From RYN-230 sp963844695 (GTDB lineage: Bacteria > Actinomycetota > Actinomycetes > Streptosporangiales > Streptosporangiaceae): DNA of 64,000 nucleotides. This document shows, piece by piece, positions 17,514-27,064 of the stretch. Each line of letters starts with the position of its first letter. Position 1 is the stretch's first letter. The notes beneath the pieces were generated by a model. It saw only the letters and a program-made list of their open reading frames with translations. It made no database searches and was not told the origin of the DNA. A program made the translations under genes and the position numbers. The stretch spans positions 124,001 through 188,000 of the forward strand of contig CAWJPL010000016.1 of NCBI GenBank assembly GCA_963844695.1, given 5' to 3'.

Positions 17514-17640
17514 CCCGGTGACCCGCTGCCCTCGGTGACCCGCTGTCCCTGCTGGCCCGGTAGCCCGGCGCCGCGCCCGTGACACGCTCGCTGAACTGCG
17601 GTTTCAGGATGAATCAGGGTAAGCGGACGAGACTGATGAC

Positions 17641-17817
17641 GTGAAGACCGCACAGCTCGTGAACTGCGCGCATCTGCACAGCGCTTTCGGCCCGGGGTGC
17701 CCGTACTGCTGGCGGCCCGCTACCCGCGGCGTCCGGCGCGACTGGACCCGGCGGAGCACCCGGCCGCCGGCCGCCGACGCGCCGGACCGGCCCGGTGAGG
17801 GCCGCAGGCCGCGCTGA
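17641..17817 (+). CDS. Tiny Cys/His protein (58 aa), copy B
   Basis: The twin of the frame at 8266-8442. The GTG start, the C-A-H-L-H and C-P-Y-C motifs, the Arg-rich tail and the stop are all kept, with a few third-position changes. A possible zinc knuckle; function unknown. Confidence 0.4.
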   Translation: MKTAQLVNCAHLHSAFGPGCPYCWRPATRGVRRDWTRRSTRPPAADAPDRPGEGRRPR

Positions 17818-17925
17818 TCCCTGAGCCACCAGCCCGAACCCGCCCGAACCACTGGCCCCGTACCGGGGTACAGCCGTTAGGTTCCTGGATATGGCGGCGT
17901 GGTACGGGTGGCACGGAGGCATGCG

Positions 17926-18780
17926 GTGAAGGTCGGGATCGTGTACAACACGGGCTCCTACGGCGTGGACCCCCGCACCGTGGTCGCGGTGGCCCGGCAC
18001 GCGGAGCGCTGCGGCTTCGAGTCGTTCTACGTCCCCGAGCACATCGTGCTGTATCCGGGGGCCAAGGTCGGGCCGTTCGAATTTCCGCCCACCCTGCCCA
18101 TCGCCGCCCCGCTGGAGCTGCTGAGCTTCGTGGCCGCGGCGACTGAGCGGATCCTGCTTGGCACGGCTGTTCTGCTGCTGCCCTACTATCACCCGGTCCT
18201 GCTGGCCAAGCAGCTGGCCACCATCGACCTGCTCTCGGGGGGCCGGATGCGGCTGCTGACCGTCGGCCTGGGCAGCCTGCCTGGTGAAGCGGAAGCCGTG
18301 GGCGTCAACTTCCCGGCCCGCGGCCGCCGGGCCGACGAGGCCATCGACGTGTTGCGCCTGCTCTGGGCGGGCGACGAGAACGGGGTCAGCTTCGACGGAG
18401 AGTTCTTCTCCTTTACGAACCTGTGCAGTTTCCCCAAGCCCTGCGGGGCCGGGACCCTCCCAATACACGTCGGGGGGGCGAGCCGGCCAGCCGCGCGCCG
18501 CGCCGGGCTGCGGGGCGACGGCTACTTCCCCGGGGGTCAGCTCACCGCCGGGGAACGGGCCAGCCAGCTGGACCTGATGCGCAGCGCCGCCACTCAGGCG
18601 GGCCGGGACCCGGCGGCGCTGGAGTACACCCGGTGGGTGCCGGCCAGCATTTCCGCCGCCGACGCCGACGCCCATGCGGCCCTGGGGGCTACCCGGCTGG
18701 TCGCCGCATTGAGCTCGCCCGACCTGGACGGGCAGCGGGAAGAGATGTCAGCGCTGGCCGGCCGGCTGAGTCTCGGCTAA
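17926..18780 (+). CDS. Luciferase-like (F420-dependent type) oxidoreductase, copy B
   Basis: A 284-residue twin of the enzyme at 8544. Differences are few: H to R after A-R-H-A-E, F to C in F-P-K-P-C-G, P to T in G-Q-L-T-A-G, N to S and G to D. All lie outside the conserved barrel strands. The GTG start has the same GGAGG site. It is probably functional. Confidence 0.88.
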   Translation: MKVGIVYNTGSYGVDPRTVVAVARHAERCGFESFYVPEHIVLYPGAKVGPFEFPPTLPIAAPLELLSFVAAATERILLGTAVLLLPYYHPVLLAKQLATIDLLSGGRMRLLTVGLGSLPGEAEAVGVNFPARGRRADEAIDVLRLLWAGDENGVSFDGEFFSFTNLCSFPKPCGAGTLPIHVGGASRPAARRAGLRGDGYFPGGQLTAGERASQLDLMRSAATQAGRDPAALEYTRWVPASISAADADAHAALGATRLVAALSSPDLDGQREEMSALAGRLSLG

Positions 18781-18865
18781 CACACCGCGGACCAGCCGCA
18801 CCGCGGCCTCTGCGGCGGGCCCGCCACCGCCAGGGCGCGGGCATCGCGGGCCGGGTGCCGGTGGC

Positions 18866-20704
18866 TTATGCGGCCAGTTCGGCGTAGCGGCCCCGGCCGG
18901 CCAGGAGGCTGGTGTGGGTGCCGGATTCCACGACGTGGCCATGGTCCAGGACGGCGATCTGGTCGGCGTTGCGGACCGTCGAGAGCCGGTGGGCGATGGT
19001 GATGGTGGTGCGGCCTGCAGCGAGGTTGTCGAAGGCGTGCTGGACGGCACGCTCGGTCTCGGTGTCCAGGGCACTGGTGGCCTCGTCCAGCACGAGCACC
19101 CGCGGGTCGCGGAGCAGGGTCCGGGCGATGGCCAGGCGCTGCTTCTCACCACCGGAGAAGCGGTGCCCGCGGGAGCCGACCATCGTGTCGTAGCCGTCGG
19201 GCAGGCTGGCGATCAGGTCGTGGATCTGCGCGGCCCGCGCCGCGTCCTCGATCTCGGCGTCGGTGGCGTCCGGCCTGGCGTAACGCAGGTTCTCGCGGAC
19301 CGTGGTGTGCAGGAGGTAGGTCTCCTGGCTGACCACGCCGACGACGGCGGCGAGGTCGGTCAGCTTCATGTCACGGATGTCGATGCCGTCGATGCTCACC
19401 ACGCCACTGCCCGGGTCGTAGAGGCGGGCGACCAGGGAAGCCAGTGTGGTCTTGCCGGATCCAGTCTCGCCGACCAGGGCCAGCGTGGTGCCGGGCGGGA
19501 CGTCCAGGTTGATGCCGGTGAGGGCCGGCCGGTCGGCGCCGGGGTAGGTGAAGCTGACGTCCTGGAGCCGGACGTGCCCGGTCATGACCTCCGGGACGAT
19601 CTCCACCGGGTGGGCTGGGTCGTCCACCTCGACGGGCAGGTCCAGGTACTCGAAGATCCGCGCGAACAGGGCCAGCGAGCTGACCACGGACACCCCGGTG
19701 TTGAGCAGGCCGGTCAGCGGCCGGAAGAGGCTGTTCTGCAAGGTGGTGAAGGCGACCAGGGTGCCGATGGTCATCGCGCCCGCGGTGACCGGCAGGCCAG
19801 CGGCCAGGTAGATGACGGCCGGCACAGCCGCGAAGATGATGCTCATCGAGGCCATCCGCCAGCGCCCGGCCAGCTGGGAGCGCAGCTCCAGGTCGATGAG
19901 GCGGGCCGAGGAGGCGGTGAACCGCCGGACCAGGGACGGCCCGGTGCCCATCGTCTTGGCCAGCTGGACGCCGTTGATCGACAGTCCTTCCTCGATGGTG
20001 ACGTTGAGGTTGGCCAGCTCACGCTGCTGCTCGGTGGTGATGGCCCGGCGCATCCGGGCGACCTTGCGGCTCAGGTAGACCGACGGCGGCATCACGACCA
20101 GCGAGATGAGGGACAGCTTCCAGGACAGCGCGACCATGGCCACCGCCGTGGCGACTGCGGTGGTGAGGTTGGCCGCGACGGACGTGGCGGTCGAGGTGAC
20201 CACGGACTCCATGCCGCCGACGTCGTTGGTGATGCGGGACTGGACCTCGCCGGTGCGGGTCCGGGTGAAAAACGCGACCGACTGCCGCTGCAGGTGGCCG
20301 AAGACGCTGGTGCGCAGGCCGTGCATGACCTGCTGGCCGACCTTGGTGCTGATCCAGGTCTGGATCACGCCGAAGGCGGAGGTGACGGCGGCGATGCCGA
20401 CCATGCCGGCGACCAGCAGGATCAGCAGCCGCAGGTTCCGGTCCGGGAGGGCGGTGTCGATCACCGCGCGGAGCAGGAACGGGGAGGCCACGCCCACGAT
20501 GGAGGAGGCCACGATGATGGCGGTGACAATGGTCAGCTGCCAGGTGTAGGGCTTGAAGAGCTGCCCGATGCGGCGCAGCGACACCTCGCGGGCCTGCGCC
20601 TTCTCGGCGGCCGTGACTGTTCGCGGGCCGCGGCCCCGGCCGGAGTTGCTGCCGCGGGTGTTCTCGGGACTGGTGGTCTGTGGACTTGTGTTCTGGGAGT
20701 TCAT
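18866..20704 (-). CDS. ABC exporter, fused membrane and ATPase domains, copy B
   Basis: A 612-residue twin of the exporter at 9484. Walker A, Q-loop, signature, Walker B and switch His are identical. Only conservative changes are seen (R to K, S to N, V to I, R to Q and Q to R) plus a few in the polar N-terminal tail. If both are expressed, the two half-transporters could form homodimers or mixed dimers. It is divergent from MarR copy B with an unchanged operator. Confidence 0.93.
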   Translation of the reverse strand: MNSQNTSPQTTSPENTRGSNSGRGRGPRTVTAAEKAQAREVSLRRIGQLFKPYTWQLTIVTAIIVASSIVGVASPFLLRAVIDTALPDRNLRLLILLVAGMVGIAAVTSAFGVIQTWISTKVGQQVMHGLRTSVFGHLQRQSVAFFTRTRTGEVQSRITNDVGGMESVVTSTATSVAANLTTAVATAVAMVALSWKLSLISLVVMPPSVYLSRKVARMRRAITTEQQRELANLNVTIEEGLSINGVQLAKTMGTGPSLVRRFTASSARLIDLELRSQLAGRWRMASMSIIFAAVPAVIYLAAGLPVTAGAMTIGTLVAFTTLQNSLFRPLTGLLNTGVSVVSSLALFARIFEYLDLPVEVDDPAHPVEIVPEVMTGHVRLQDVSFTYPGADRPALTGINLDVPPGTTLALVGETGSGKTTLASLVARLYDPGSGVVSIDGIDIRDMKLTDLAAVVGVVSQETYLLHTTVRENLRYARPDATDAEIEDAARAAQIHDLIASLPDGYDTMVGSRGHRFSGGEKQRLAIARTLLRDPRVLVLDEATSALDTETERAVQHAFDNLAAGRTTITIAHRLSTVRNADQIAVLDHGHVVESGTHTSLLAGRGRYAELAA

Positions 20705-20784
20705 GGGTGGGGACGCCAAGTGCTTTGCTCGATTCTGTCGGGGGGAGGCCCGCGTCGGGGCGGAGCCTCGGGGCCAAGTATTGC

Positions 20785-20797
20785 TGAGGTTACCTCA
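20785..20797. promoter_or_regulatory. MarR-type operator, copy B
   Basis: The same perfect TGAGGT-T-ACCTCA palindrome as in copy A, in the gap between the divergent ABC exporter and MarR genes. Either MarR protein should be able to bind both sites. Confidence 0.65.
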
Positions 20798-20849
20798 ATA
20801 TGAGGGTACAACGGTAGTCGCTGGTAAGCTATTCCCGTGATCCAGGGCA

Positions 20850-21374
20850 GTGAGACCGCGGGCCGGCCTGGCACCCGCAGCGGCCAGACCGGCCCAGGCC
20901 AGACTGGCCCAGCCCAGGCCGGCACTGAGCCAGACCGGCCCAGCCCCGACCGGCCCAGACCCGACCGGCACTGACGAGACGCTGGCCGACGCTTTCCGGT
21001 CCGTCTCGCGCCAGCTCCGCGAGACATCCCAGGAGACCCTGGCGCCCTGGGACATCAACCCGTCTCAGTTCCGGGCCCTGCGCGTGCTCAGCCACCACGG
21101 GGCGATACGCCTGTCGGATCTCTCGGGACGCCTGCACATCGCGCCGCGCTCCGCCACCGAGGTCGTCGACGCCCTCGAGTCCCGCAGCCTGGTCGAACGG
21201 CGGCCCGACCCCAGCGACCGGCGGGCCACACTGGTCGAGCTGACCGCACACGGCACCGACGTGCTCGGTGCGATCCGCACGGCCCGCGGAACCGAGGCGG
21301 AACGGGTCTTCGACCGGCTCACCCCGGCCGACCGCGACCACCTGGCCCGCATTCTCCGCCAGCTGCAGAGCTGA
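20850..21374 (+). CDS. MarR-family regulator, copy B
   Basis: A 174-residue twin of the MarR protein at 11467. The winged-helix part appears identical. Differences are limited to the repetitive N-terminus (I to R, A to D). The regulator is probably interchangeable with copy A. Confidence 0.85.
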   Translation: MRPRAGLAPAAARPAQARLAQPRPALSQTGPAPTGPDPTGTDETLADAFRSVSRQLRETSQETLAPWDINPSQFRALRVLSHHGAIRLSDLSGRLHIAPRSATEVVDALESRSLVERRPDPSDRRATLVELTAHGTDVLGAIRTARGTEAERVFDRLTPADRDHLARILRQLQS

Positions 21375-21422
21375 TCCGCCCGCCAGACGACGGGCCGGGC
21401 GCCCGCGGAGTAGGGCGCGCGG

Positions 21423-21884
21423 TCAGGAGAGAGTCTGGCCCGTCCGGAGCATCTCGAGCGCCTGTTGCACCCGCCGGTCCCGGGTCTCTTCGCGTTTCGC
21501 GTCCGCGACCCAGCGGCAGTACTCCTTCCGGTGCGTGAAGGCCAGCCGCTCGAAGGCCGCCCCGGCGTCCGGGCTGGCCGCCAGGGCCACGGCCAGCGCC
21601 TCCGGCACCTCGACCTCCCGGGGCGCCGTGTCGAGCTCGACGGCCACCTCCACGTGGTCGCCGGCCTGCACGCCTGCGCCGTCGCGTACCTCCCGGTTCA
21701 GGCCCAGCAGGAATTCGCCCTTCATCCGGGTCACGCTGGTCCGCCAGGTGTAGCCGTTGACGGTCGCTACCACCGGGAATCGCTTGGCACCCTCACCGAC
21801 CTCCGCGACCTGGGCGTCGTCGAGTATGACCGCCGCGGCCGGGCCACGGGGCTGGAGCTGGGCCTGGAACCGGATAACTCCCAT
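21423..21884 (-). CDS. YdeI/OmdA-DUF1905-like protein, intact copy B
   Basis: A 153-residue protein. The first half (about residues 1-85) is a DUF1905-type barrel with F-P-V-V-A-T-V-N-G-Y-T-W-R-T-S-V, and the second half is the helical YdeI/OmdA-like domain (A-F-E-R-L-A-F-T-H-R-K-E-Y-C-R-W-V). Related proteins are reported in protection against bacteriocin-like stress; the biochemical role is unknown. ATG 21884 follows AGGA. Copy A carries a stop codon in this gene, so this is the only complete version. Confidence 0.8.
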   Translation of the reverse strand: MGVIRFQAQLQPRGPAAAVILDDAQVAEVGEGAKRFPVVATVNGYTWRTSVTRMKGEFLLGLNREVRDGAGVQAGDHVEVAVELDTAPREVEVPEALAVALAASPDAGAAFERLAFTHRKEYCRWVADAKREETRDRRVQQALEMLRTGQTLS

Positions 21885-21955
21885 GCGCTCATCCTGGCCG
21901 GCCAGCGCCGCCGCGGCCAGCAGCCGCGACGACCCTGGTAGCCCGCGAGCTTGAG

Positions 21956-23104
21956 TCAGGCGGCACTGGCCACGTACCGCCAGAAGTCCCGCATCCAGTC
22001 GGGCGGGACAGGGCTGTCGGCGGCCACCTGGGTGAACAGGACGGCCACGGTTCCGGTGGACGGGGTGATGTGAGCCGAGGTTCCGGTGCCGCCCACCCAG
22101 CCGTAGCGTCCCGGGACGTTCCATGGGTCGATGGCCGCGATGTCGACGGAGCCGCCGAAACCCCAGCCCTGGCCCTCCAGGAACAACGCGCCGATCTCGC
22201 GCTGGGCCGGAGTGGTGTGGTCGGTGGTCATCAGCCGGACCGAGTCGGCGGACAGCAGCCGGCGGCCGCTGGCGCTGACGCCGCCGGACAGCAGCATCCG
22301 GCCGAAAGCGAGCCAGTCGTCTGCGGTGCCGACCAGCCCGCCGTTGCCCAGCGGGAACGGGGGCGGCGAGCTCCACTGCCCGTCCGGCCCGTCGGCCAGT
22401 TCCAGGTCACCGTCGGGGCCGGTCCGGTAGGAGCTGGTGAACCGGTGGCGCTGGCTGGCTGGCACGTCGAACCCGGAACCGGCCATGCCCAGCGGCTCGA
22501 ACACCCGCTCAGCCATGAAGTCCGGCAGCGACTGACCGGACACCCTGGCGACCAGTACACCCTGCAGCGTGGAGCAGGTGTCATACAGCCAGCCCTCGCC
22601 CGGCTGGTAGACCAGCGGGATCTTGGCCAGCTCGGCCATCCACTCGTCGGGCGGGAGGAAGCTCCGCGGCTCGCGCCCGTCCTTCTGCACGGAAAACAGC
22701 CGCTGCACGGCCGGCAGGGTGAAGTCGGACGCAAAGCCGTACCCGGCAGTGGAGCTGAGCAGGTCGGACACGGTGATCGGCCGGGCCGCCGGGACCACGT
22801 CGTCGACCGCGCTGGCGGGTGTGCGGACGACGACTGGTTCCGCCAGTTCCGGCAGCCACTGGCGGACCGGGTCGTCGAGCGCGATCTGGCCGTCCTCGAC
22901 CAGCATCATGACCGAGGCGGCGGTGATGGGCTTGGTGACCGACGCGATGCGGAAGATCGAGTCCCGGGCCATCGGCGCACCGCCCAGGCTGGCCGAGCCG
23001 ACGGCCGCTACCTCGGTCCGGTCCGGGCCGGCCACCAGGCCGACCGCTCCCGGCAGCGCTCCGTCGCTGACGTATTTCTCCAGCAGGCCATGCAGGTCGG
23101 TCAT
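21956..23104 (-). CDS. Serine beta-lactamase-like hydrolase/esterase, copy B
   Basis: A 382-residue twin of the hydrolase at 12572. S-V-T-K, the Tyr-containing Y-D-T-C segment and W-V-G-G-T-G-T are unchanged. Substitutions include N to K early, N to D, Q to R, I to V and S to T, none at a catalytic position. No signal peptide is seen. Confidence 0.87.
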   Translation of the reverse strand: MTDLHGLLEKYVSDGALPGAVGLVAGPDRTEVAAVGSASLGGAPMARDSIFRIASVTKPITAASVMMLVEDGQIALDDPVRQWLPELAEPVVVRTPASAVDDVVPAARPITVSDLLSSTAGYGFASDFTLPAVQRLFSVQKDGREPRSFLPPDEWMAELAKIPLVYQPGEGWLYDTCSTLQGVLVARVSGQSLPDFMAERVFEPLGMAGSGFDVPASQRHRFTSSYRTGPDGDLELADGPDGQWSSPPPFPLGNGGLVGTADDWLAFGRMLLSGGVSASGRRLLSADSVRLMTTDHTTPAQREIGALFLEGQGWGFGGSVDIAAIDPWNVPGRYGWVGGTGTSAHITPSTGTVAVLFTQVAADSPVPPDWMRDFWRYVASAA

Positions 23105-23224
23105 GAATCCACCTTCCCTCGCGGGTGCTCGAACGGTAGACCGCGGGAGCGGCCCAGACTCATCGGCCGCCCACCGGAGGGCCGGCCACCCAGCAGCGGA
23201 GGAATACAGCGCACCGCGAATCAC

Positions 23225-23391
23225 ATGGATACCCTCACCGAACGCGAGCTGGCGGTCCTGCGGTTGCTCCCGGCACCCTGTCTCTTCGCGAGATCGCCGA
23301 AAGGCTCTACGTGTCGGTGAACACAGTCAAGACGCACGCGCAGGCGATCTACCGCAAGCTCGGCGTGCCAATCAGGGACGAGGCTCCGGGG
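23225..23391 (+). pseudogene. LuxR-type HTH remnant, copy B
   Basis: The counterpart of the remnant at 13939, without the 26-bp repeat and without the 99-base upstream block. It still carries the same one-base frame slip between L-L-P and T-L-S-L-R-E-I-A. The recognition helix V-S-V-N-T-V-K-T-H-A-Q-A is intact at the sequence level, but no full regulator can be made. Confidence 0.7.
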
Positions 23392-23396
23392 CTGTC

Positions 23397-23792
23397 TCAG
23401 GCCCCCAGAGCGGCGCGCGCCAGGTCACGGAACTCGTCGTCGGCGATGCCTTCCGCGTCTTCGGGCCGCAACCGGATGGTCCCCTTGCCGGTCCTCAGTC
23501 CCGGGTGACGGGAGGTGAAACCGGCGTCGCCGCCCTGCTGCCAGCCGTACAGCGAGACACCGTGTTTCCACGCACCAACATGCAGGCGGCGGCGGCCGAC
23601 CCGGTAGGTGGGGATCTGGTAGGAGAGGACCACTGTGGCACCAGGCTGCGCTTGGAGAATCAGCTGGTGCAGCCGGTCGAACAGGGGGCGGTACTCAGGA
23701 GTGATCGCGTCGATGTACTCCTGCACGGCCCGGCCGGCCTGCGCTTTGCGGTCATCCGGCGCGGGCGAGCGGCGGTCAGCGGTGCTGGGCAT
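23397..23792 (-). CDS. DUF1801 family protein, copy B
   Basis: A 131-residue twin of the protein at 14136, with V to L and K to E as visible changes. Its upstream sequence (23793-23963) is the original flank, running to the divergent PhyH-like gene. This copy therefore keeps its native promoter, whereas copy A does not. Confidence 0.8.
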   Translation of the reverse strand: MPSTADRRSPAPDDRKAQAGRAVQEYIDAITPEYRPLFDRLHQLILQAQPGATVVLSYQIPTYRVGRRRLHVGAWKHGVSLYGWQQGGDAGFTSRHPGLRTGKGTIRLRPEDAEGIADDEFRDLARAALGA

Positions 23793-23963
23793 GGCATCCT
23801 CCCGTCATCACATGGTCTCCTATCCGGGAAGTGACGATTGACCTGGCCGGAACTCATCGCCCGGGCCTGGCCAGTCACCTTCCGCCGAAAAGCTACCGAA
23901 TTCCCTGGACGCCTCCCAGCTGGCTCCAGCCAGATTCCCAGGCGGCGGGGTTAGCGTGACCGG

Positions 23964-24896
23964 GTGGATGAGCTGGCGGACTCCCGCAGCCTGGCCGGTG
24001 ACCCTGTGGCGCTGCGGGCGCGGCTCGCCGCGGACGGGTACGTGTTCCTGCGCGGCCTGCTGCCCGCGGATCGGGTTCGTGCCGCGGGCGAACTGATCGC
24101 CGCCACGCTGCACGCGGGTGGCTGGACGGCCGCGGGGTCGCCCCGCCTGAGCCCGGCGGCCGGGCCGCGTGAGGCGCTCGCTGACCCGGCGTACCGCGCG
24201 GCGGTGCTGAGCCTGGCGTTCAACGAGCTCCCGTACCTGGCGCCGCTGCGCGGGACAGTTCGCCGCATACTTGGCCCGGGTGCTTTCTCCTACCCGGTGA
24301 AGGTATTGCGCGCGGTGCCACCGGAGTCCCCCGTGCCACCGGAGTCCCCCGTGGTACCGGAGTCCCCGGTGCAGCGGACCCGCGGCCGGTACGTCCACTG
24401 CGACTACATGGGGTCTGGCGTCCAGGACATGCTGACTACCTGGATGCCGCTGGCGGAGGTGCCGTCTGCGCTCGGCGGCCTCGCCGTCCGGCCCGGCGGC
24501 CACCGGGACCGGCCCCGGCACCCACGCCTGCTGGGCGGCAGCGAACCTGGCTGGGCCAGTACCGACTACCGCCCCGGGGACGTGGTCGTCTTTCACTGCC
24601 TGACGCCGCACGCGGCTCTGCCCAACACCGCTCACCAGCTTCGGCTGTCCGCCGACTTCCGCTGGCAGGAGCCCGGCTGTCCCGCCCCGGCGGAGATGAT
24701 TCTCGGGCCCGCGGGGCGCCCACCCGAGCTATTGCGCCGGCTGCTGTGCCGCGAAGCCTGGTGGGAACCAGTCCCGCCGGGCCTGACGCTCCGGCCGCGC
24801 GCGGAACTGGCTGCCCAGCCGCCGCGCCCGTCGCGGTTCTTCGCGGTCAACCGGCAATGGCGGCGGTGGCGTTCCCCGCCCGGGGCAGTTCATTAG
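23964..24896 (+). CDS. Phytanoyl-CoA dioxygenase (PhyH)-like Fe(II)/2-oxoglutarate enzyme
   Basis: The 310-residue protein opens with G-Y-V-F-L-R-G-L-L-P, typical of PhyH-like enzymes. Iron ligands are visible as H-x-D in V-H-C-D-Y-M and the distal His in C-L-T-P-H-A-A-L-P-N, with the 2-oxoglutarate-binding Arg in R-L-S-A-D-F-R-W. It should hydroxylate or halogenate a small organic substrate; which one is unknown. An in-frame repeat (V-P-P-E-S-P three times, residues about 118-135) forms a Pro-rich loop before the metal site. The start is GTG without a strong ribosome site. It precedes the CitE-like gene by 46 bases and may share its transcript. Confidence 0.85.
   Translation: MDELADSRSLAGDPVALRARLAADGYVFLRGLLPADRVRAAGELIAATLHAGGWTAAGSPRLSPAAGPREALADPAYRAAVLSLAFNELPYLAPLRGTVRRILGPGAFSYPVKVLRAVPPESPVPPESPVVPESPVQRTRGRYVHCDYMGSGVQDMLTTWMPLAEVPSALGGLAVRPGGHRDRPRHPRLLGGSEPGWASTDYRPGDVVVFHCLTPHAALPNTAHQLRLSADFRWQEPGCPAPAEMILGPAGRPPELLRRLLCREAWWEPVPPGLTLRPRAELAAQPPRPSRFFAVNRQWRRWRSPPGAVH
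24315..24368. repeat. 18-bp in-frame tandem repeat (V-P-P-E-S-P x3)
   Basis: Three 18-bp units beginning GTGCCACCGGAGTCC encode a repeated Pro/Glu/Ser hexapeptide inside the dioxygenase. The third unit has diverged slightly (V-V-P-E-S-P). Being in frame, it can vary in copy number without breaking the gene. Confidence 0.85.
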
Positions 24897-24942
24897 AGCC
24901 AGGCCAGTATCTTGCTGCCGCCCCGGCCCCGGAAGATGGATC

Positions 24943-25805
24943 GTGCCTGACCACACTGCCACCGCTTCCCGAAGTTACCTGTACGTCCCCGGCGATCAGC
25001 GGGCCCGGCTGCAGCGGGCCGCCGAGCGCGGCGCTGACGCGCTGATCGTGAACCTTGAGGACTCGGTCGCGCCGTCGGCGAAAGACGACGCCCGCACGCA
25101 TGCGGGCCGCTGGATCACTGCGGCGTCCCGGTCCAGCGGCCCGGTATGGGTCCGGGTGAACCCCGGACAGGCCGCCCTTGACATTGCCGCGACAGTATGG
25201 CCGGGAGTAACGGGGGTGGTCGTGCCGAAGGCCGAACCCGCACTCCTGGCCCAGGTGGGTGAACTCCTGGATCAGCGCGAGCCGGAGATCGGGCGGCAGG
25301 CAGGCTCGCTGGCGATGCTGCCACTCATCGAGACCGCCGCTGGGCTGCTGGCCGCGCCCGCCATCGCCGCTGCGGCCGGGTCGCGCGGCTGGGCATCGGC
25401 GAGGCCGACCTGGCGGCTGATCTGAATCTGCGGCCCGGGCCCGATCGCGAGGAGATGATGCCGCTGCGACTGCAGATCGTCCTGGCTTCGGCGGCAGCCG
25501 GGATCGCCGCGCCGGTCGCGCCCGTCGCCACGAACTTCCGCGATCTCAGCGCCCTGCGCGAATCCACGCGCGCCGCCCTCCGGCTCGGTTTCGGGCCCGG
25601 ACGCTATCCACCCGGCCCAGCTGCCGGTGATCAACGAGGTGTTCACGCCGACCGCGGCGGAAGTCAGCCAGGCGGAGCAGATTGTCACGGCCTTCGAGGC
25701 GGCCGAGCGCGATGGGTCCGGCGTGATCACCGGCGGGGACGGCGAGATGGTTGATGTGGCGGTGATCCGTTCGTCCGCGAGGTGCTGGCCCGGGCCCGTC
25801 AGTAG
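24943..25805 (+). pseudogene. HpcH/HpaI (CitE-like) lyase, frameshifted
   Basis: Read across frames this is a CitE-type lyase of about 285 residues: Y-L-Y-V-P-G-D, L-I-V-N-L-E-D-S-V-A (metal-binding acidic residues), V-P-K-A-E, L-P-L-I-E-T-A-A-G-L, then L-G-I-G-E-A-D-L-A-A-D-L and H-P-A-Q-L-P-V-I-N-E-V-F. The family cleaves or forms 3-hydroxyacyl-CoA thioesters such as citramalyl-, malyl- or citryl-CoA. The frame breaks at about 25380, in the 25590-25607 stretch (probably twice) and near 25768. All family motifs survive, so these may be sequence errors. It converges with a CoA transferase 27 bases away, a natural partner that would activate the acid. Confidence 0.75.
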
Positions 25806-25831
25806 GGGTATCGCCCGTTCCGCGGGCCGGG

Positions 25832-27023
25832 TCAGCGGATCACCCCCGCCTCGCGCAACCGGCCCACCTCGTCCCCGTCGTAGCCCAGTTCCGGTCAGCA
25901 CCTCGTCGGTGTCGGCGCCCAGCGGCCGTCCGGTGTAGCGGATCTCGCCGGGCGTGGCCGACATCCGCCACAGCACATTGGACATCAGCAGCTGGCCCAG
26001 GTCCGCGTCCGGTACCTCAGTCAGCATCTGCGTCTGCCGGATGTGCGGATCGGCCACGATGTCTCCGCGCGCTGTACACGGGAGCCACCGCCGCGCCGGC
26101 GGCCTCGAAGGCGGCCAGGACCTCGGTCCGGCTGCGCGCCGCGATCCACTCTCCGACCAGCGCGTCCAGCAGGTCGGCATGCTCGGCCCGGCCGCGGCCG
26201 GTGGCGAACCATGGCTCGTCGATGACCTCTGGATGGCCGACGAGCGTCAGCACCCGCTCGGCGATCCGCTGCGCGCTGGTCGAACACGGCCACCCAGGAG
26301 CCCTCCGCCGTCTGGTAAGTGTTCCGGGGGGCATTGTTGGCCGACCTGTTCCCGTGCCGCGTTTCGGCCAGCCCGGTCTGGTGATAGACCGTCGGGCCGG
26401 GGCCGACCGCGGTCATGATCGGCTCCAGGATGTTGATATCGATGTCCTGACCCGGGCCGCCGCGGGCGTCCGGTACCACAGCGCGGTGAGCGCCGCCGCG
26501 GAGGCGGCCATCCCGCAGATGCTGTCGGCTAGCCCGAAGGCCGGCAGGGTGGGCGGGCGTCGGCCTCGCCGGTCAGATGGGCGAAGCCGCTCATCGCCTC
26601 GGCGAGGGTGCCGAACCCGGGCCGGGCGGCGTACGGGCCGGACTGGCCGAAGCCGGTCAGCCGGACAATCACCAGGCCGGGATGGCCTTCGCGCAGGACC
26701 TGCGGGGCCAGGCCCCAGCGCTCCAGCGTGCCCGGCCGGAAGTTCTCCACGATCACGTCCGCGGTCTGGGCGAGCCGCCGGAACACCGCGGCTCCCTCCG
26801 GCACGCTCAGGCTGAGGCCGACGGTGCGCTTGTTACGGCTGATCTGCTTCCACCACAACGGCACGCCGTCTTTCTGTGCGCCGTGCCCGCGCATGCTGTC
26901 GCCGGCGTCGGGATGCTCGACCTTGATCACATCCGCGCCGAAGTCGCCCAGGATCTGGCAGCACAAGGGCCCGGCGATGATGGTGGAAACGTCGATCACC
27001 CGAAGCCCGTGCAACGGCATCAT
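25832..27023 (-). pseudogene. Family III CoA transferase (CaiB/BaiF), frameshifted
   Basis: About 397 residues when stitched together. It opens with L-H-G-L-R-V-I-D-V-S-T-I-I-A-G-P and continues D-F-G-A-D-V-I-K-V-E-H-P, V-I-V-E-N-F-R-P-G-T and R-L-T-G-F-G-Q-S-G-P-Y, all hallmarks of the CaiB/BaiF family. The catalytic Asp region is read in another frame (near I-D-I-N-I-L-E-P). Frame breaks lie near 26548, 26470, 26285, 26065 and 25893. Five breaks in 1.2 kb make it non-functional as written. The family moves CoA between carboxylic acids. With the convergent CitE-like lyase it suggests a lost or mis-sequenced pathway for an itaconate/citramalate-like acid. Confidence 0.75.
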
Positions 27024-27064
27024 GGTCTGGTTCCTATCCTCAATCGCGGCGCCGGTCCATCCGC

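Larger units (their letters stand above)
14571..23831. repeat. Tandem duplication, copy B
   Basis: The second unit of the direct repeat is about 9.26 kb and collinear with copy A. Scattered substitutions, many of them synonymous, separate the units by roughly one or two per hundred bases by eye, so the duplication is not brand new. After 23831 the sequence becomes unique, continuing with TGACGATTG where copy A runs into copy B. Confidence 0.95.

Noticed and set aside
5195..23831. Composite transposon or integrated element as cause of the duplication
   Set aside because: No transposase, integrase, inverted ends or target-site repeat is visible at 5195, 14570 or 23831.
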